From contig NZ_KQ949087.1 of assembly GCF_001514305.1 (NCBI RefSeq), forward strand, positions 153,293 to 217,292: a stretch of DNA of 64,000 nucleotides. The letters are read 5' to 3'. Positions 30,990 to 41,800 of this stretch are shown piece after piece; the first letter of the stretch is position 1, and each line of letters begins with the position of its first letter. The notes beneath the pieces were generated by a model. That model ran no database searches, was not told where the DNA came from, and saw nothing but the letters and a program-made list of their open reading frames with translations. The translations under genes and the position numbers were made by a program. Source of the DNA: Streptomyces dysideae (GTDB taxonomy: Bacteria; Actinomycetota; Actinomycetes; Streptomycetales; Streptomycetaceae).

Positions 30990-33391
30990 CAGGGCATGGC
31001 CGGCTCACTGCTGTCCAGCCGCATGGATGGCTGGTGGACTTCGTCAGCCACCCAGAGTCCTTCGGCATGACGGCGCTCACCACGGCCGTGGACTGGTGCG
31101 CCGCGTCCGCGCCCATCTTGATCCCCACGGCCCTCGCATCCACAGCTTGTGGATACGTCGCCCGACGTCGGCTGCTGCGCTTGCGGCAGCAGCGCCTCGC
31201 CGACGGCGCCCACTGGGTGGAGCTCCTGGTTCCACCCCAGGCCGCCCCCAAGGGCGGGGAGGTCCTGTGGGCCCAGCTGTCCGGACTCCTGCGCCCATGG
31301 TGGCGCCGGATCATCACCGGCCAGCCCCATCTCTCCTTCGAATACACCTGGTCTCACACCGGCCTGGGCATCCGCATCTGGGTCCCCGGCACGGTACCGC
31401 TCGGCCTCGTACGCCGTGCCGTGGAAGCCTCCTGGCCCGGCGCCCATACCCGCGTCACGCAGCCCGGCCCTCTGCTCCCGATGGAACATGAGGTGACCGC
31501 CGGTCGGCTCCGACTGGCCCGCCCCGACGTCCTGCCCCTGCGCACCGATCACACCGCCGACCCACTGCGCGCGCTCCTGCAGGCCGCGACTGGCATGTCC
31601 GAGGACGAGTCCGCCTGCGTGCAGATCCTGGCCCGCCCCGCCACCGGCGGTGCGCTGCGCCGGGCCCGCCGCCAGGCACGCCGCCTGAAGGCGGGTCAGA
31701 CACCCGCCCGGCTGCCCGCCCTGGCCGCGCTCCTCCTCCACCGCGCCCAACCCTCCACCACCGGCAAGCAGGATCCCGAACACTCCGCCGCCGTACGGCA
31801 GTCGGCCACCAAGCTCTCCGGATCCCAGTGGCAGTGCGCCCTCACCTACGCCGCCGCCTGCAGCCCCGAGGCGGAGCGCGCCCAGGACGTGGCGCGCGGC
31901 CGGGCCCATGCGCTCGCCTCCGCCTTCGGCCTGTACGCCGACCGCAACTACCTCGCCCGCACCCGTCTGCGCCGCCCCGAACCGCACCTGAGCGCCCGGC
32001 AGTTCCCGCCCGCGCGCCCTGCCCTGCTCTCGGTGCCGGAACTCGCCGCCCTCGCGCACCTCCCCGCCGATGCGGACGCACCAGGTGTCCAACGGGCCGG
32101 CGCCCGCTCGGTCCTGCCACCCCCGCAGGTCCCCGAACCGGCACCCGGCAACGGTGTCAAGCCCCTTGGCCGCTCGGACACCGGCGCCCGCCGCGGCGTC
32201 GGTCTCGCGGTCGCCGACGCCCGTCACCACCTCCATGTCATGGGCGCGACCGGCTCCGGCAAGTCCACTCTGATCGCGAACCTCGCCCTGGACGACGTAC
32301 GCCACCACCGCGGCGTCATCGTCATCGACCCCAAAGGCGACCTGGTCACCGACCTCCTGGACCGCCTCCCGGACACCTGCGCCGACCGACTCGTCCTCAT
32401 CGACCCCGACGACCCACACACCCCGCCCTGCCTCAACGTGCTCGACGGCGCGGACATCGACGTCGTCGTCGACAACATCACCGGCATCTTCCGCCGCATC
32501 TTCACCGCCTTCTGGGGCCCTCGCACGGACGACGTGATGCGTGCCGCTTGCCTGACCCTCCTCAAACACCGCGGCCGCACCCGCCAACTGGTCACCCTCG
32601 CCGACGTCCCCCGCCTCCTCGGCGAATCCGCCTTCCGGCTGCGCATCATCCCCGCCCTCAAGGACCCGGTGCTGCGCGGCTTCTGGGCCTGGTACGAGTC
32701 GATGTCCGAGCCCTCCCGAGCGGCCGTGGTCGGCCCGGTGATGAACAAGCTGCGCGCCTTCCTGCTGCGCGACTTCGCCCGCCGCGCCATCGCCGCCGGG
32801 CCCTCCACCTTCGACCTCGGCCAGGTCCTCGACGGCGGCATCCTCCTCGCCCGCCTCCCCAAGGGAGCCCTCGGCGAGGAGACCGCCCGGCTGCTGGGCT
32901 CGTTCATCGTCGCCGGCACCTGGCAGGCGGCCGCAGCCCGCGCCCGCATGCCCGAACACTCCCGGATCGACGCCACGCTGAGCATCGACGAGGCGCACAA
33001 CTTCTTGACCCTGCCGTATCCGTTGGAGGACATGCTCGCCGAGGCACGCGGCTATCGCCTGTCCATGCTGCTAGCCCACCAGCACCTCGCGCAGCTCCCG
33101 CGCGACCTGCGCGAGGGCATCTCTGCCAACGCCCGCAACAAGGTCTTCTTCAACGCCTCCCCCGAGGACGCGAACGCGCTGGAGCGGCACACGCTCCCGA
33201 CTCTGGCCGCGCACGACCTCGCTCACCTCGGCCCGTATCAGGCCGCCGCCCACCTACTGGCCGGCGGCGCTGAATCCGCCGCCTTCACCCTCACCACCCG
33301 CCCCTTGCCGCCCCCGGTACCCGGCCGGGCCAAGGACCTGCGCGCCGCAGCCGGCGGCCGCACCGGACCACGCCCGGCCACCCGCCCCTGA
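30986..33391 (+). CDS. VirD4/TraG-like coupling ATPase
   Basis: An 801-residue protein. An N-terminal membrane helix (about residues 22-47) is followed by an Arg/Ala-rich region to about 400, then an FtsK/VirD4-like motor domain with Walker A MGATGSGKST (about residue 418) and Walker B IVIDPKGDL; a second conserved stretch is LSIDEAHNFLTL. It is the coupling protein that recruits DNA to the channel. GTG 30986 has the GTGA overlap with the VirB4 stop. A longer variant from 30977 is less likely. The arrangement differs from the single TraB translocase of classical Streptomyces plasmids. Confidence 0.9.
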   Translation: MTGHGRLTAVQPHGWLVDFVSHPESFGMTALTTAVDWCAASAPILIPTALASTACGYVARRRLLRLRQQRLADGAHWVELLVPPQAAPKGGEVLWAQLSGLLRPWWRRIITGQPHLSFEYTWSHTGLGIRIWVPGTVPLGLVRRAVEASWPGAHTRVTQPGPLLPMEHEVTAGRLRLARPDVLPLRTDHTADPLRALLQAATGMSEDESACVQILARPATGGALRRARRQARRLKAGQTPARLPALAALLLHRAQPSTTGKQDPEHSAAVRQSATKLSGSQWQCALTYAAACSPEAERAQDVARGRAHALASAFGLYADRNYLARTRLRRPEPHLSARQFPPARPALLSVPELAALAHLPADADAPGVQRAGARSVLPPPQVPEPAPGNGVKPLGRSDTGARRGVGLAVADARHHLHVMGATGSGKSTLIANLALDDVRHHRGVIVIDPKGDLVTDLLDRLPDTCADRLVLIDPDDPHTPPCLNVLDGADIDVVVDNITGIFRRIFTAFWGPRTDDVMRAACLTLLKHRGRTRQLVTLADVPRLLGESAFRLRIIPALKDPVLRGFWAWYESMSEPSRAAVVGPVMNKLRAFLLRDFARRAIAAGPSTFDLGQVLDGGILLARLPKGALGEETARLLGSFIVAGTWQAAAARARMPEHSRIDATLSIDEAHNFLTLPYPLEDMLAEARGYRLSMLLAHQHLAQLPRDLREGISANARNKVFFNASPEDANALERHTLPTLAAHDLAHLGPYQAAAHLLAGGAESAAFTLTTRPLPPPVPGRAKDLRAAAGGRTGPRPATRP

Positions 33392-33440
33392 AGCACACCC
33401 TCCCCCCTTCTTCTCCTCGTACTCCTGGTGGTGACCTGTC

Positions 33441-34430
33441 ATGCCCACACTCCCCCGCCCCGCCATCGGCCCCGGCTCCCGCTACACCGCCCGCGCCTCC
33501 ACCACCCGCCCACGCCCGGCCCGGCACACCGACGTCGCCGCACTCTCCCGCATCCTCACAGCCCGCGACCTATGGCTGACGCGGATGCTCCACGAACACC
33601 GCGTCCTGACCACCCACCAGATCGCCAGCCTCGCCTACACCTCACTCCGCTCCGCACAGCGCCGCCTGCGCACCCTGCACCAACACGCCGTCCTCGACTC
33701 CTTCCGCCCCCTGACCCAGACCGGATCCGCCCCCGAGCACTACACCCTCGGCCCCGCCGGCGCTGCAGTCCTCGCCGCCCACGCCGGATGCGACCTCGCG
33801 GCCCTCGGCTGGCGCCCCAGCCACACTGGCCGAATCGCCTACTCGCCGTCCCTGGGCCACGACCTCGGCGTCAATGAACTCCTCGCCCACCTCGCCGCCC
33901 ACGGCCGCACCACCCCAGAAAACGGCCTGCCGCTCTGGCTGTCCGAGCGCTCCTGCGCCCGCCGCTGGGGCGACATCGTCCGCCCCGACGCCTACGCCCA
34001 CTACCGGGAAGGCGACCGCCTGCTGCCGTTCTTCCTCGAATACGACACCGGCAGCCAACCCCTGTCCCGCGTCGAGGCCAAACTCACCGGCTACGCCGTC
34101 TTCGCCACGACAGCCAGCGCCCGGCCGGCCCTGCTCATCCACACCCGCACCGCCTCCCGCGACCAGGCCCTCCGCCGCCGCCTCGCCGCCCCCGCACGGG
34201 AACTGGGCCTGAGCATCGCGACCTCGTCCACGGACTTCACCACCGCCGAGCCCTGGGGCCCCTGGTGGAGCCCCCTCGGCCCCGGGGACACCCGTCGCAC
34301 CACCCTCGTCGGCCTCACCTCCCGGTGGCCCCGGCTCGGCCCGGCTTCCGAATTGGAGCCCACCGACGCCGACACCGCCCTCACTCTCCCCGTGCCCCCG
34401 CTGCCACCCGCGCCCGAGGCGGGAGCGTGA
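33441..34430 (+). CDS. Replication-relaxation family protein
   Basis: A 329-residue protein whose N-terminal part (residues 45-105) has a winged-helix look (RVLTTHQIASLAYTSLRSAQRRLRTLHQHAVLDSF), followed by a nuclease-like C-terminal segment around residues 165-250 (PDAYAHYREGDRLLPFFLEYDTGSQPLSR, with EYD/E residues). That order is characteristic of the 'replication-relaxation' family often encoded in actinobacterial plasmids and ICEs. Its biochemical role is not proven; it may start replication or nick DNA. ATG 33441 follows GGTGGT. It is coupled by GTGA to the peptidoglycan hydrolase. Confidence 0.75.
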   Translation: MPTLPRPAIGPGSRYTARASTTRPRPARHTDVAALSRILTARDLWLTRMLHEHRVLTTHQIASLAYTSLRSAQRRLRTLHQHAVLDSFRPLTQTGSAPEHYTLGPAGAAVLAAHAGCDLAALGWRPSHTGRIAYSPSLGHDLGVNELLAHLAAHGRTTPENGLPLWLSERSCARRWGDIVRPDAYAHYREGDRLLPFFLEYDTGSQPLSRVEAKLTGYAVFATTASARPALLIHTRTASRDQALRRRLAAPARELGLSIATSSTDFTTAEPWGPWWSPLGPGDTRRTTLVGLTSRWPRLGPASELEPTDADTALTLPVPPLPPAPEAGA

Positions 34431-35365
34431 GCTCCCTGTTCGCCAAGACCGCCGGAGGCATCGGCTGCGCGGTTCTCGCCCTGCCACTGCTGGCCGCCCT
34501 GACCATCGTCGCGCTGCTGGGCGGGCTGTCCTCGGGCGGCAGCATGGCGGCCTCGCCGAGCAAGCATGCGGTGGCGGACATCCCCGCCTACTTGCTCGCC
34601 CTCTACCAGCGCGCCGCTCCCGAGTGCCCGGGCCTGTCCTGGACGGTCCTCGCCGCGATCGGCAAGGTCGAGACCGACCACGGGCGCCACCCCACGATGG
34701 TGTCCTCAGCAGGTGCGGTGGGCCCGATGCAGTTTTTGCCGTCCACCTTCAAGGCGTACGCCTATCCGGTGCCGCCCGGCGGGAAGAAGCCGCCCACGCC
34801 GTGGGACCCGGTCGACGCGGTCTACGCCGCAGCCCGGCTGCTGTGCGCCAACGGCGCGAAGAACGGCAAGAACCTCAGGCGCGCCATCTGGCACTACAAC
34901 CACGACGACGCCTACGTGAACCAGGTCCTCAAGATCGGCGACAGGTACGCGGCCGCCGCTCCTGCCCCAACCGAGGCTGCGGCCAAGGCGGTTGCCTTCG
35001 CCCGCGCCCAGCTCGGCACGCCTTATGTGTGGGGCGGCGACGGCCCCTCCGAGGGCGGCTTCGACTGCTCCGGCCTCACTCAGGCCGCCTACCGTGCCGC
35101 CGGCATCAGCATCCCCCGCGTCGCCCAGGCTCAGTACGACGCGGGCCCCCGCCTCCCGAAGGGAGCGCCGCTGGCCCCCGGCGACCTGCTGTTCTTCGGC
35201 AGCAGCCCCAGCAACATCACGCACGTCTCGCTCTATACGGGAGGCGGACACGCCATCGACGCCCCGCGGTCCGGTGCCGTCGTACGCCAGGGCCCGGCGA
35301 ACACCAACTCCCCGTCCTTCCAAGGCGCGACACGGCCCTCGCTGCGGGAAGGCGGTGCCCGGTGA
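34427..35365 (+). CDS. VirB1-like bifunctional peptidoglycan hydrolase
   Basis: A 312-residue exported protein. A signal/membrane anchor (residues 9-33) precedes a lytic-transglycosylase-like domain (about 50-170; catalytic Glu in AIGKVETDHG, GPMQFLPSTF) and an NlpC/P60 peptidase domain (about 187-300; Cys in GFDCSGLTQ, His in THVSLYTGGG). The same pairing is seen in conjugation-associated hydrolases that open the wall for the mating channel. GTG 34427 overlaps the previous stop (GTGA). All catalytic residues are present, so the enzyme should be active. Confidence 0.92.
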   Translation: MSSLFAKTAGGIGCAVLALPLLAALTIVALLGGLSSGGSMAASPSKHAVADIPAYLLALYQRAAPECPGLSWTVLAAIGKVETDHGRHPTMVSSAGAVGPMQFLPSTFKAYAYPVPPGGKKPPTPWDPVDAVYAAARLLCANGAKNGKNLRRAIWHYNHDDAYVNQVLKIGDRYAAAAPAPTEAAAKAVAFARAQLGTPYVWGGDGPSEGGFDCSGLTQAAYRAAGISIPRVAQAQYDAGPRLPKGAPLAPGDLLFFGSSPSNITHVSLYTGGGHAIDAPRSGAVVRQGPANTNSPSFQGATRPSLREGGAR

Positions 35366-36246
35366 AGCAGATCCCGGCCCGCGAGGCCATCGGCCTGCTG
35401 CGGGCCATGACCTGGGTGCTGTGCGCGGTCGGGATCCTGGCCCTGGTCTTCACCACGGTCAACGTCACCCGCTTCGCCACCAGCCGGAACGTTCCTTTGC
35501 CCATTGCGGTCCTCCTCGACCCGATGCTCGGCACCGCGCTCGCCGGCGTCCTGTACGTGGACGCTCGCCTGGCCTCCTGGGGGATCAGCCCGCCGGCCTG
35601 GTCCACCACCCTGCGCTGGGGCGCCGGATGCACCGCCGCCCTCATGAACTCCTGGGAGAGTCTGTGGCCCGACGGACAGATCGGCTGGCCTCGCAGGGCC
35701 GATCCGGCAGCCGTGCTCCTGCACCTGACCCCGGCCCTGCTCCTGATCGCTCTGGCGGAAACGATCGCCGCCTACCGGCGGACCGTCACCGACCTCATGG
35801 ACCGGATCGCCACCGCCGATCCTCCCGAGCAGCACACCCTGCCTTCGCTCAGCACGCCCCGATCGCTCCAAGAGGGCACCGATCCAAGAACCAGCCACTC
35901 CGATCCCCCGACCGCCCTGGCCCCAGTGGACCGTGCCGGTCCCGAACTCGTCTCGATCAGCGCCCCCGTGGCCACCGACACCGGCCACGACCGGCCCCAC
36001 ACGCGCGACGACACGCCCCATCACCGCCCGCTGATGCCCGAACCTCCACCAGCCAACGACACGGCGGCAGACGCCGACGTGTGGCCACGCGCCGTCGCAC
36101 TGCACGAGGCAGCCCGCGCCGCCACCGGGAACCCGGTCAGCATCTGGCGCCTACGCACCGATCTGCGCATCGGGCCGCGGCGCGCCCGCCGGATCCGCGA
36201 ACGGCTCCTGGCCTGGGACCGCAACCCACCGCCCTCGATCAATTGA
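35362..36246 (+). CDS. DUF2637 (SpdB-like) membrane protein
   Basis: A 294-residue protein with four membrane helices in the first 140 residues (about 14-34, 47-67, 75-95 and 118-135), with the family hallmark around WESLWPDGQIGWP. The C-terminal half is a Pro/Thr-rich linker followed by a small helical domain (about residues 235-285; ALHEAARAATGNPVSIWRLRTDLRIGPRRARRI) that looks like an HTH. SpdB-like proteins support spreading of conjugative DNA between mycelial compartments. GTG 35362 overlaps the hydrolase stop. It is the last gene of the overlapping run. Confidence 0.8.
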   Translation: MKQIPAREAIGLLRAMTWVLCAVGILALVFTTVNVTRFATSRNVPLPIAVLLDPMLGTALAGVLYVDARLASWGISPPAWSTTLRWGAGCTAALMNSWESLWPDGQIGWPRRADPAAVLLHLTPALLLIALAETIAAYRRTVTDLMDRIATADPPEQHTLPSLSTPRSLQEGTDPRTSHSDPPTALAPVDRAGPELVSISAPVATDTGHDRPHTRDDTPHHRPLMPEPPPANDTAADADVWPRAVALHEAARAATGNPVSIWRLRTDLRIGPRRARRIRERLLAWDRNPPPSIN

Positions 36247-36577
36247 ACCGCCCGTACGTCAGCCGATCCGTCCCGAGCTCCGCTCGCCGATCGGCACACC
36301 GCATGCGTCCAACGGTTGCACCACCGCTCTGAGCTGGCCCGATCGGGAAGTGATCGGCCCGCTTGACTTCCCGCCGGAGCGGAGCGTCCATGGTCGTGGC
36401 CGACGCACCCGGCGGGCCCACGGAAGACCCGTGAACCCGCCCGTGCCACGGCCATGTCCGCCCGGGAGACACGCGATGCGCACGCGCCCGGCGAACACCC
36501 GCGACCCGACCCGTGCGGGTCCGCCCCCGGCCGGGGGACCTCACCCACCCGACATCCGACGGAATCGAGGTTCCCTC
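36247..36577. other. Intergenic region, probable promoter for the double wHTH gene
   Basis: This stretch of about 330 bp has no supported gene. It has a TTGACT hexamer at 36363-36368 that could be a -35 element, but no good -10. GC-rich palindromic fragments (CCGATCGG and CCCGATCGGG) are scattered in its first 120 bp. Confidence 0.4.
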
Positions 36578-37462
36578 ATGTCCAACACCACGACCGACGA
36601 GACCCGCACGCTCCACGCCGTGCCCGTCCCCGAGCCGCTGGCCGGTCTGACCGGCGCGCCCGCCGCCATCTACGCCGAACTGGTCGAACTCACCGGCAAC
36701 GACGCGGCCACGGCCGCCGAACTCGCCCTCGCCGCAGGTCTGGGCCGCTCCACCACCGGCAAGGCCCTGGTCACTCTGGAGGGACGCGGCCTGGCTGTCC
36801 GCACCCCCGGCGGCCACGACGGCCCCTGCCGCACCCCCGACCGCTGGCGCGCCGCGCCCACCAGCGAGAGCACCACCAAGGACGCCGAGGGCGGCCAGGA
36901 ATCCATGAACGCCGAGCCGACCGACTCCGCCTCCAATGCCCCGGAGCCGAGCGCCGACGACACGGACAGCGAGAACGCCCCGGCCGACGAGGCCACGCCG
37001 AACACCTCCGCCGCGACGGACGACGAAAGGACGGACGCCGCCAGCGTGCCGGTAACCGACGCAGCCCCGGATGCTCCCGCGCCGGACGCCGAGCAGAGCG
37101 AAGACGGCACCAGCGGAGACGACGGCCCCCATCACGCGCAGGACAACGACGTCGCGCGCACCGAGGACGCCCCCATCCCCCAAGCCGACCCCAAGCAGCA
37201 GCCGACGGCCCCGGTGGAAGCGAGCGCCCTGCCGGGCGGGAAGAAGCGGCTCGCACCCGGAGCGCTTCGACAGATGGTCATCAACCACCTGTCGAAGCAC
37301 CCCGGCGAGGCGTTCACGGCCACGGGCATCAGCCGTGTCATCGAGAAGTCCTCGGGCGCCATCGCCAACGCCCTGGACAAGCTGGTCAAGCAGAACATCG
37401 CCGAGCAGGTGAGCGACCGGCCGCGCACCTACCGGCTGGCAACACCGCAGGCCGACGCGTAA
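36578..37462 (+). CDS. Double winged-helix regulator with acidic linker
   Basis: A 294-residue cytoplasmic protein. The N-terminal winged helix (about residues 20-75; LTGAPAAIYAELVELTGNDAATAAELALAAGLGRS) is followed by a highly acidic, Asp/Glu/Pro/Thr-rich disordered linker (about 85-215) and a second winged helix (about 225-288; GALRQMVINHLSKHPGEAF, GAIANALDKLV, PRTYRLA). The C-terminal domain closely resembles the N-terminal domain of the AAA protein encoded at 51338-52573. It probably binds DNA, possibly controlling transfer, or acts as a chromatin-like factor. ATG 36578 with GAGG about 8 nt upstream; terminator follows. Confidence 0.78.
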   Translation: MSNTTTDETRTLHAVPVPEPLAGLTGAPAAIYAELVELTGNDAATAAELALAAGLGRSTTGKALVTLEGRGLAVRTPGGHDGPCRTPDRWRAAPTSESTTKDAEGGQESMNAEPTDSASNAPEPSADDTDSENAPADEATPNTSAATDDERTDAASVPVTDAAPDAPAPDAEQSEDGTSGDDGPHHAQDNDVARTEDAPIPQADPKQQPTAPVEASALPGGKKRLAPGALRQMVINHLSKHPGEAFTATGISRVIEKSSGAIANALDKLVKQNIAEQVSDRPRTYRLATPQADA

Positions 37463-37484
37463 CCGACCGGAACGACGCAGCAAA

Positions 37485-37521
37485 CCGGGCTGGTTCCCAC
37501 GGGGGTTGGGAACCAGCCCGG
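37485..37521 (+). terminator. Hairpin terminator, 15-bp perfect stem
   Basis: CCGGGCTGGTTCCCA and its exact complement enclose a 7-nt loop, 22 nt after the stop of the double wHTH gene, followed by CTTCCGTGTG. Confidence 0.8.
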
Positions 37522-37855
37522 CTTCCGTGTGAGTCTTGCACACCAAGCGAGCGGCGGCATGGCATGGAAGGGCGGGGTTCGGAGGCGGAGTGGCTCAGCG
37601 CGTTCGTGGCCGTAGTGTCTGCGGCCACCGCCGTGTAGGCGGCGTATTGGGCCGCGGCCGCATGCCAACATGTGGACCCCTCTCTCGACGCGCCAGGGCA
37701 CCGATGAAGCGATCCGGGACGACATGCCCGCCGCTCTGGCCGCTGCGCTCCGGCCGCGGATCGAGGCGGTCGTCCGCGATGCATCGAAAATGGCCGATCG
37801 CGTGCTGCTGCGCTGCGACCTGGACCGTGCTCCGAACTATCCGTATTGGTGTGGT
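37522..37855. other. Gene-poor region with a possible coding remnant
   Basis: About 330 bp between the terminator and the immunity gene. ATG 37670 opens a frame whose first 60 residues (PAALAAALRPRIEAVVRDASKMADRVLL) have good codon use and look real, but it runs into antisense sequence of the immunity gene. It is read as a 3'-truncated remnant left by the cargo junction. No RNA gene is seen. Confidence 0.4.
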
Positions 37856-38764
37856 TCAGAGGCGCTTGCGATGCCGTTGTCGCAGTTCTTCCAGCCGCGA
37901 GCGGGCCGCGTCATCTCGCCTCGTCGGCGGGGTTGCATGTGCCGGACGAGGTACTTGGGGTGGCGTGGGCAGGCTCAGAGATGTGGATACGAGTGTGAGG
38001 ATTGCTTCCAGATCAGTGGCAGCAAGGTAGGCGAGGCCACCCTTGTTCAAGCCTCGAAAGCGTGAGTCGTTCCTGCGGAACGAGGCCCAAGCCCGACCAC
38101 TTCTGGCAGTGACGCTGCTGCGTTCCGCCTGCGAGGTGCATTCGATCTCGATAGCCAGGTCGCGCTGCTCGGCGCGCGACCACCAGGTTCGCCACTGCGG
38201 GTCGCCCTGAACCATGCCGATCACAGCGCCGACTGCATCGAAGTATGCCGCAGGAATGTCCCTGTCGCCGTGCAAAGCGAGGGTAAGCCAAGGGGTGTCC
38301 CCTGCCGCGATGACTGTCGGCTCTCCGGGTTCATCCATGCAGAACCCAGGCAGCGGGCCCAGCCATGGTTCTCCGGTGGTTTTCTCGTAGGCCATGGCGA
38401 CAGCCTCGGCAAGACTGTCTGATTCGCTGAAGTCCCAGGCGCGGTCAGCCGCCTGGTCCGGATTATTCAGGATTTGCTGGAATCGTGGCCTGCCCGCTGC
38501 CACAACCGCGAATCGGAGATTGATAAGCGCGTCGCCAAACAGTGGCACCGACGGTGCGCCTGGTGGATCATTCACATCGCGGGCCGGAATTCCCGAGAGG
38601 GCGTCAGTTTCAATTTGCTGCACCTTTGCCGCCAACATATCGGCGAACTCGTCAATGCGATCTTTGCCATCTCTCGCTAGGGTCTCTGCCAGTGCGGGAG
38701 TGGTTTGCTGGTTTGCCGCGCCTTCGAGAAGGTCGATGAGGGACCAGAACTCTTCTTCTGTCAT
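37856..38764 (-). CDS. Putative immunity protein (DUF4240-like N-terminus)
   Basis: A 302-residue cytoplasmic protein. The first 30 residues (MTEEEFWSLIDLLEGAA) match the start of DUF4240 proteins, many of which are encoded beside secreted toxins. The remainder is acidic and helical (WDFSESDSLAEAVAMAYEKTTGEPWLG) with a basic tail. ATG 38764 follows GGAAGC at about 7 nt. It lies 93 nt downstream of the Rhs toxin on the same strand, the normal place for a cognate immunity gene. No toxin-binding evidence beyond position and family look. Confidence 0.65.
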   Translation of the reverse strand: MTEEEFWSLIDLLEGAANQQTTPALAETLARDGKDRIDEFADMLAAKVQQIETDALSGIPARDVNDPPGAPSVPLFGDALINLRFAVVAAGRPRFQQILNNPDQAADRAWDFSESDSLAEAVAMAYEKTTGEPWLGPLPGFCMDEPGEPTVIAAGDTPWLTLALHGDRDIPAAYFDAVGAVIGMVQGDPQWRTWWSRAEQRDLAIEIECTSQAERSSVTARSGRAWASFRRNDSRFRGLNKGGLAYLAATDLEAILTLVSTSLSLPTPPQVPRPAHATPPTRRDDAARSRLEELRQRHRKRL

Positions 38765-38857
38765 GGATCAGCTTCCTTGCCACTGATGAGTGCAGCGGGT
38801 GGGCCACCTTGGCGGCCCACCCGCTTGTCTTTTACTCAGCCCTGTGCGCGCGGCATC

Positions 38858-41800
38858 CTACCGACAGCTCTTCGCCTGTCCTGGTGGGCAGTGGCGATGC
38901 CTGGCCACATACTGAAGGATCATGGCCGCTTCCCAGCTGCGGGCGTAGAACCATCCCTTCATGTTGCTCCTCAGCACGGTGTACCTGCACCCGCTCGATA
39001 CTCGGTAATACCTGTTGCAGGAGCTGATCTGACTCGCCGGCCTGCTCTTACCGACTCGGGATATCCCGTATTTCCAGACCTTACCCTTGTAGTAGATCAT
39101 GTAGCCGATGTACTTGCTGTTCTTGTACTTCTTGGCCGACTTCGATCTCGGGTTTGGGAGGGGAACGTCCGGGCCAGGCATGCTGATCGTGCACCCAAGT
39201 GCCTGGCAGATATACGCGGTCGCTAGAAGGATGATATAGGCGATCGCGACTGCAGTGCCGACGGCAAGCCAGTACCCCGGGGCCACGACAATGGCCCAAC
39301 GGCCGTCCGCGTCCATGTAGTTGATCGGGTCAGTGGGATAGCCGTAGGCGTTTGCGTTTCCTCCCACCACGGGGTCGGGAGAGAGGAAGAGCCCGGTTGC
39401 GGGGTTGTACACCCGGACCCCCGTGACCAGCAGACCGCCGAGAACGTCCTTTGAGACGCCCTGGCTACCGAGCCAGTCGTAGCGGGCTGCGGTCTGGCCG
39501 ACCTTGGAGTTTCCGTACTCGTCAGTGTCCAGGACGGTCGGTGCAACGCTGGTATCCAGAGGGAGGACGAGGCTGACGTCTCCGTGGATGTTGGTGAGCT
39601 GAAGGACTGTTCCGCCGGTCTTGGTGGTCGTAGCCGCCAGGCTGCCGTCGAGGCCGGTCACGTTTCGGGTCAGTGCGCCCGTTGCGGTGTCCTCGATGAT
39701 CCAGCGGGGGACGCTGCCGTCGCTGTCGTAGTGGTTGACCTTGGATGCGGTCTGGGTCCAGGTGGAGCCGCTGCCGGTCTCCGTCTTCCAGGACCGGAAG
39801 CGCAGGCGGGCGTCGAGCTGCCAGGTCTGGCGCTTGCCGTTGTCGGTCTGCTGGTAGGCGAGGTCGTTGGCGTAGTACGCGATCGTGCTGCTGCCAGGGG
39901 TTGCGGTGGCACGGCCGAAGGCGTCGTAGGTGTAGCCGGTGTCGACGATGCGGTCGGCACTGTCGTAGGTGTGGTTGCTGGCGGTACCGCCTGTGGTGGG
40001 GCAGTCCAGGCCGGGGGCGCTGGCCGCAGTCGTCAGGGACGTGCGGTTGCTGCGGTTGTCAAAGGCGTACGTCCGCCTTGTGCAGACCGTACTGGTGGTG
40101 TCGTCGACAGTGGTGAGGCGGCCGACCTTGTCGTAGGCGTAGGACTGATGGGACCAGCCGGCGTGGGTGACTGCCTGCCCGAGAACAGACCGGGTCACGG
40201 TGTCGATCATGACGCTGACGCCGTCGCTGTCGCGGGTGTATGTGCGCCGGACAGGTGCCCCGGTGGTGTCTTCGGTGTGCTGCAGGGTGTAGCCGCCAGG
40301 CAGCTTCTGCGAGGTGACGGAGCCGTCGGCGTCGTAGGTGGCCTGGAAGACACCCGCAATGGAGTCGGTGGCCTTCGTGGCGAGGCCACGCGGCTCGACG
40401 GCGTGGTCGTAGGTGTAGGTGACGGTTGAGGGCGAGTTGTCCGATGTCCTGACCGGGCGGTCGAGCAGGTCGTACTCGGTGGTGGTGATACCGCCGTCGG
40501 CGTCGGTGTACGAGACCAGGCGGCCGAGTTTGTCGAACGCCTTGGTGATGGTGCCGCCGGTCGGTGAGGTCAGTTTCACGGGTTGGCCCGTTGCCGGGTC
40601 ATATTCCGTGGTGGACTCAGGAACGGCCTGCCCGATGCCTCCGGTGATGGCCGTCTTGTCGGGGCGGCCGGCCGCGTCGTACTGGATCGTGGTGGTACGG
40701 GTGCTGCCGTTCGCCGTATCGCGCACCGTGGCCGATCGGCCCCACCAGTTGTACTCGGTGGTGGTGGTCGGCATCTGGGACGGGTTGGAGCCGCCGCCGG
40801 TAATGGCGCCGACCGGTCCGCTGGAGCAGACCAAGTCAGCCCACTCCGGGCGACCCTGACAGGTGCCCGTGCCCGTAGCGGACCAGTACGTGGTCACGCG
40901 GGTCGCGGCGTCCGTACCGGTAGCTCCGGGCCGGAGTTGCTTGGTGACGCGCCCCTGGGCGTCGTACTCGGTCTTGGTGGTGATCGCCAGACCACCGGGA
41001 TCCTGCACGGTCTGGGTGGGCAGACCTCGTGCCCAGTCATAGGAAACCTCGGACACCTTGGTCTCGCCGTGCACCGTGGGGTGCTCCCGGACCTGGGCAC
41101 CTATGGTGCTCTTGGTGAGTTGGTCCCTGACCGCAGCCGTGCCGTCCGTCGGTCGGCCCGTGTCGTACTCGTTGACGACCCAGCTGCGGGCAGTCACTGG
41201 TGTACCCGCCGGGACCAAGGTGGTGGTCCCCGACTTCAGGTCGGCGGTCAGGTCGATACGGCGAAGAGGGCCCAGTTTCTCCAGTTCGCGTGTGCCGGTC
41301 TCGTTGTAGACCGTGGTGGCGGCCAGAAGGTTCGCCCGTTCGGCAGCGGACAGCGATCCGATGCCCAGATCCTCCTGCACGGCCCGGTCTGCGGCACTGA
41401 CACCGAGGGCGACGGCGCGGTTGCCGGCCGAGAGTTCGCGAACGGTGTTGCCGAAGCGGTCGTACTCGGTGGTGTCGATATACCCGCCCGGAGTGGCCGT
41501 GTTGACCTCATGGCCGGAGACACCCATGTAGGTGATCGCGGCGCGCGCGTAGCCGGCGGTGGTCAGGGCGCTGCCGTCGTGCGAGGCGGGCACCACGTCC
41601 GCGGGGAAGACGGCAGTCGCATCGGTCGGGGCATCCAACTGGCCCCATGTCTTCACGTCCGCCGCGCCCATCGCGTAGGGCGCGGCCGTGCCGGTCAGAG
41701 GGACGTCGTAGACGACTGAGGTGGACGCGGTGCCCGACTCGACGTCCTTGGTCCCCTGCTGAAGGCCGGAGCGGGACAACTTGAGCAGCATGCCCTCACC

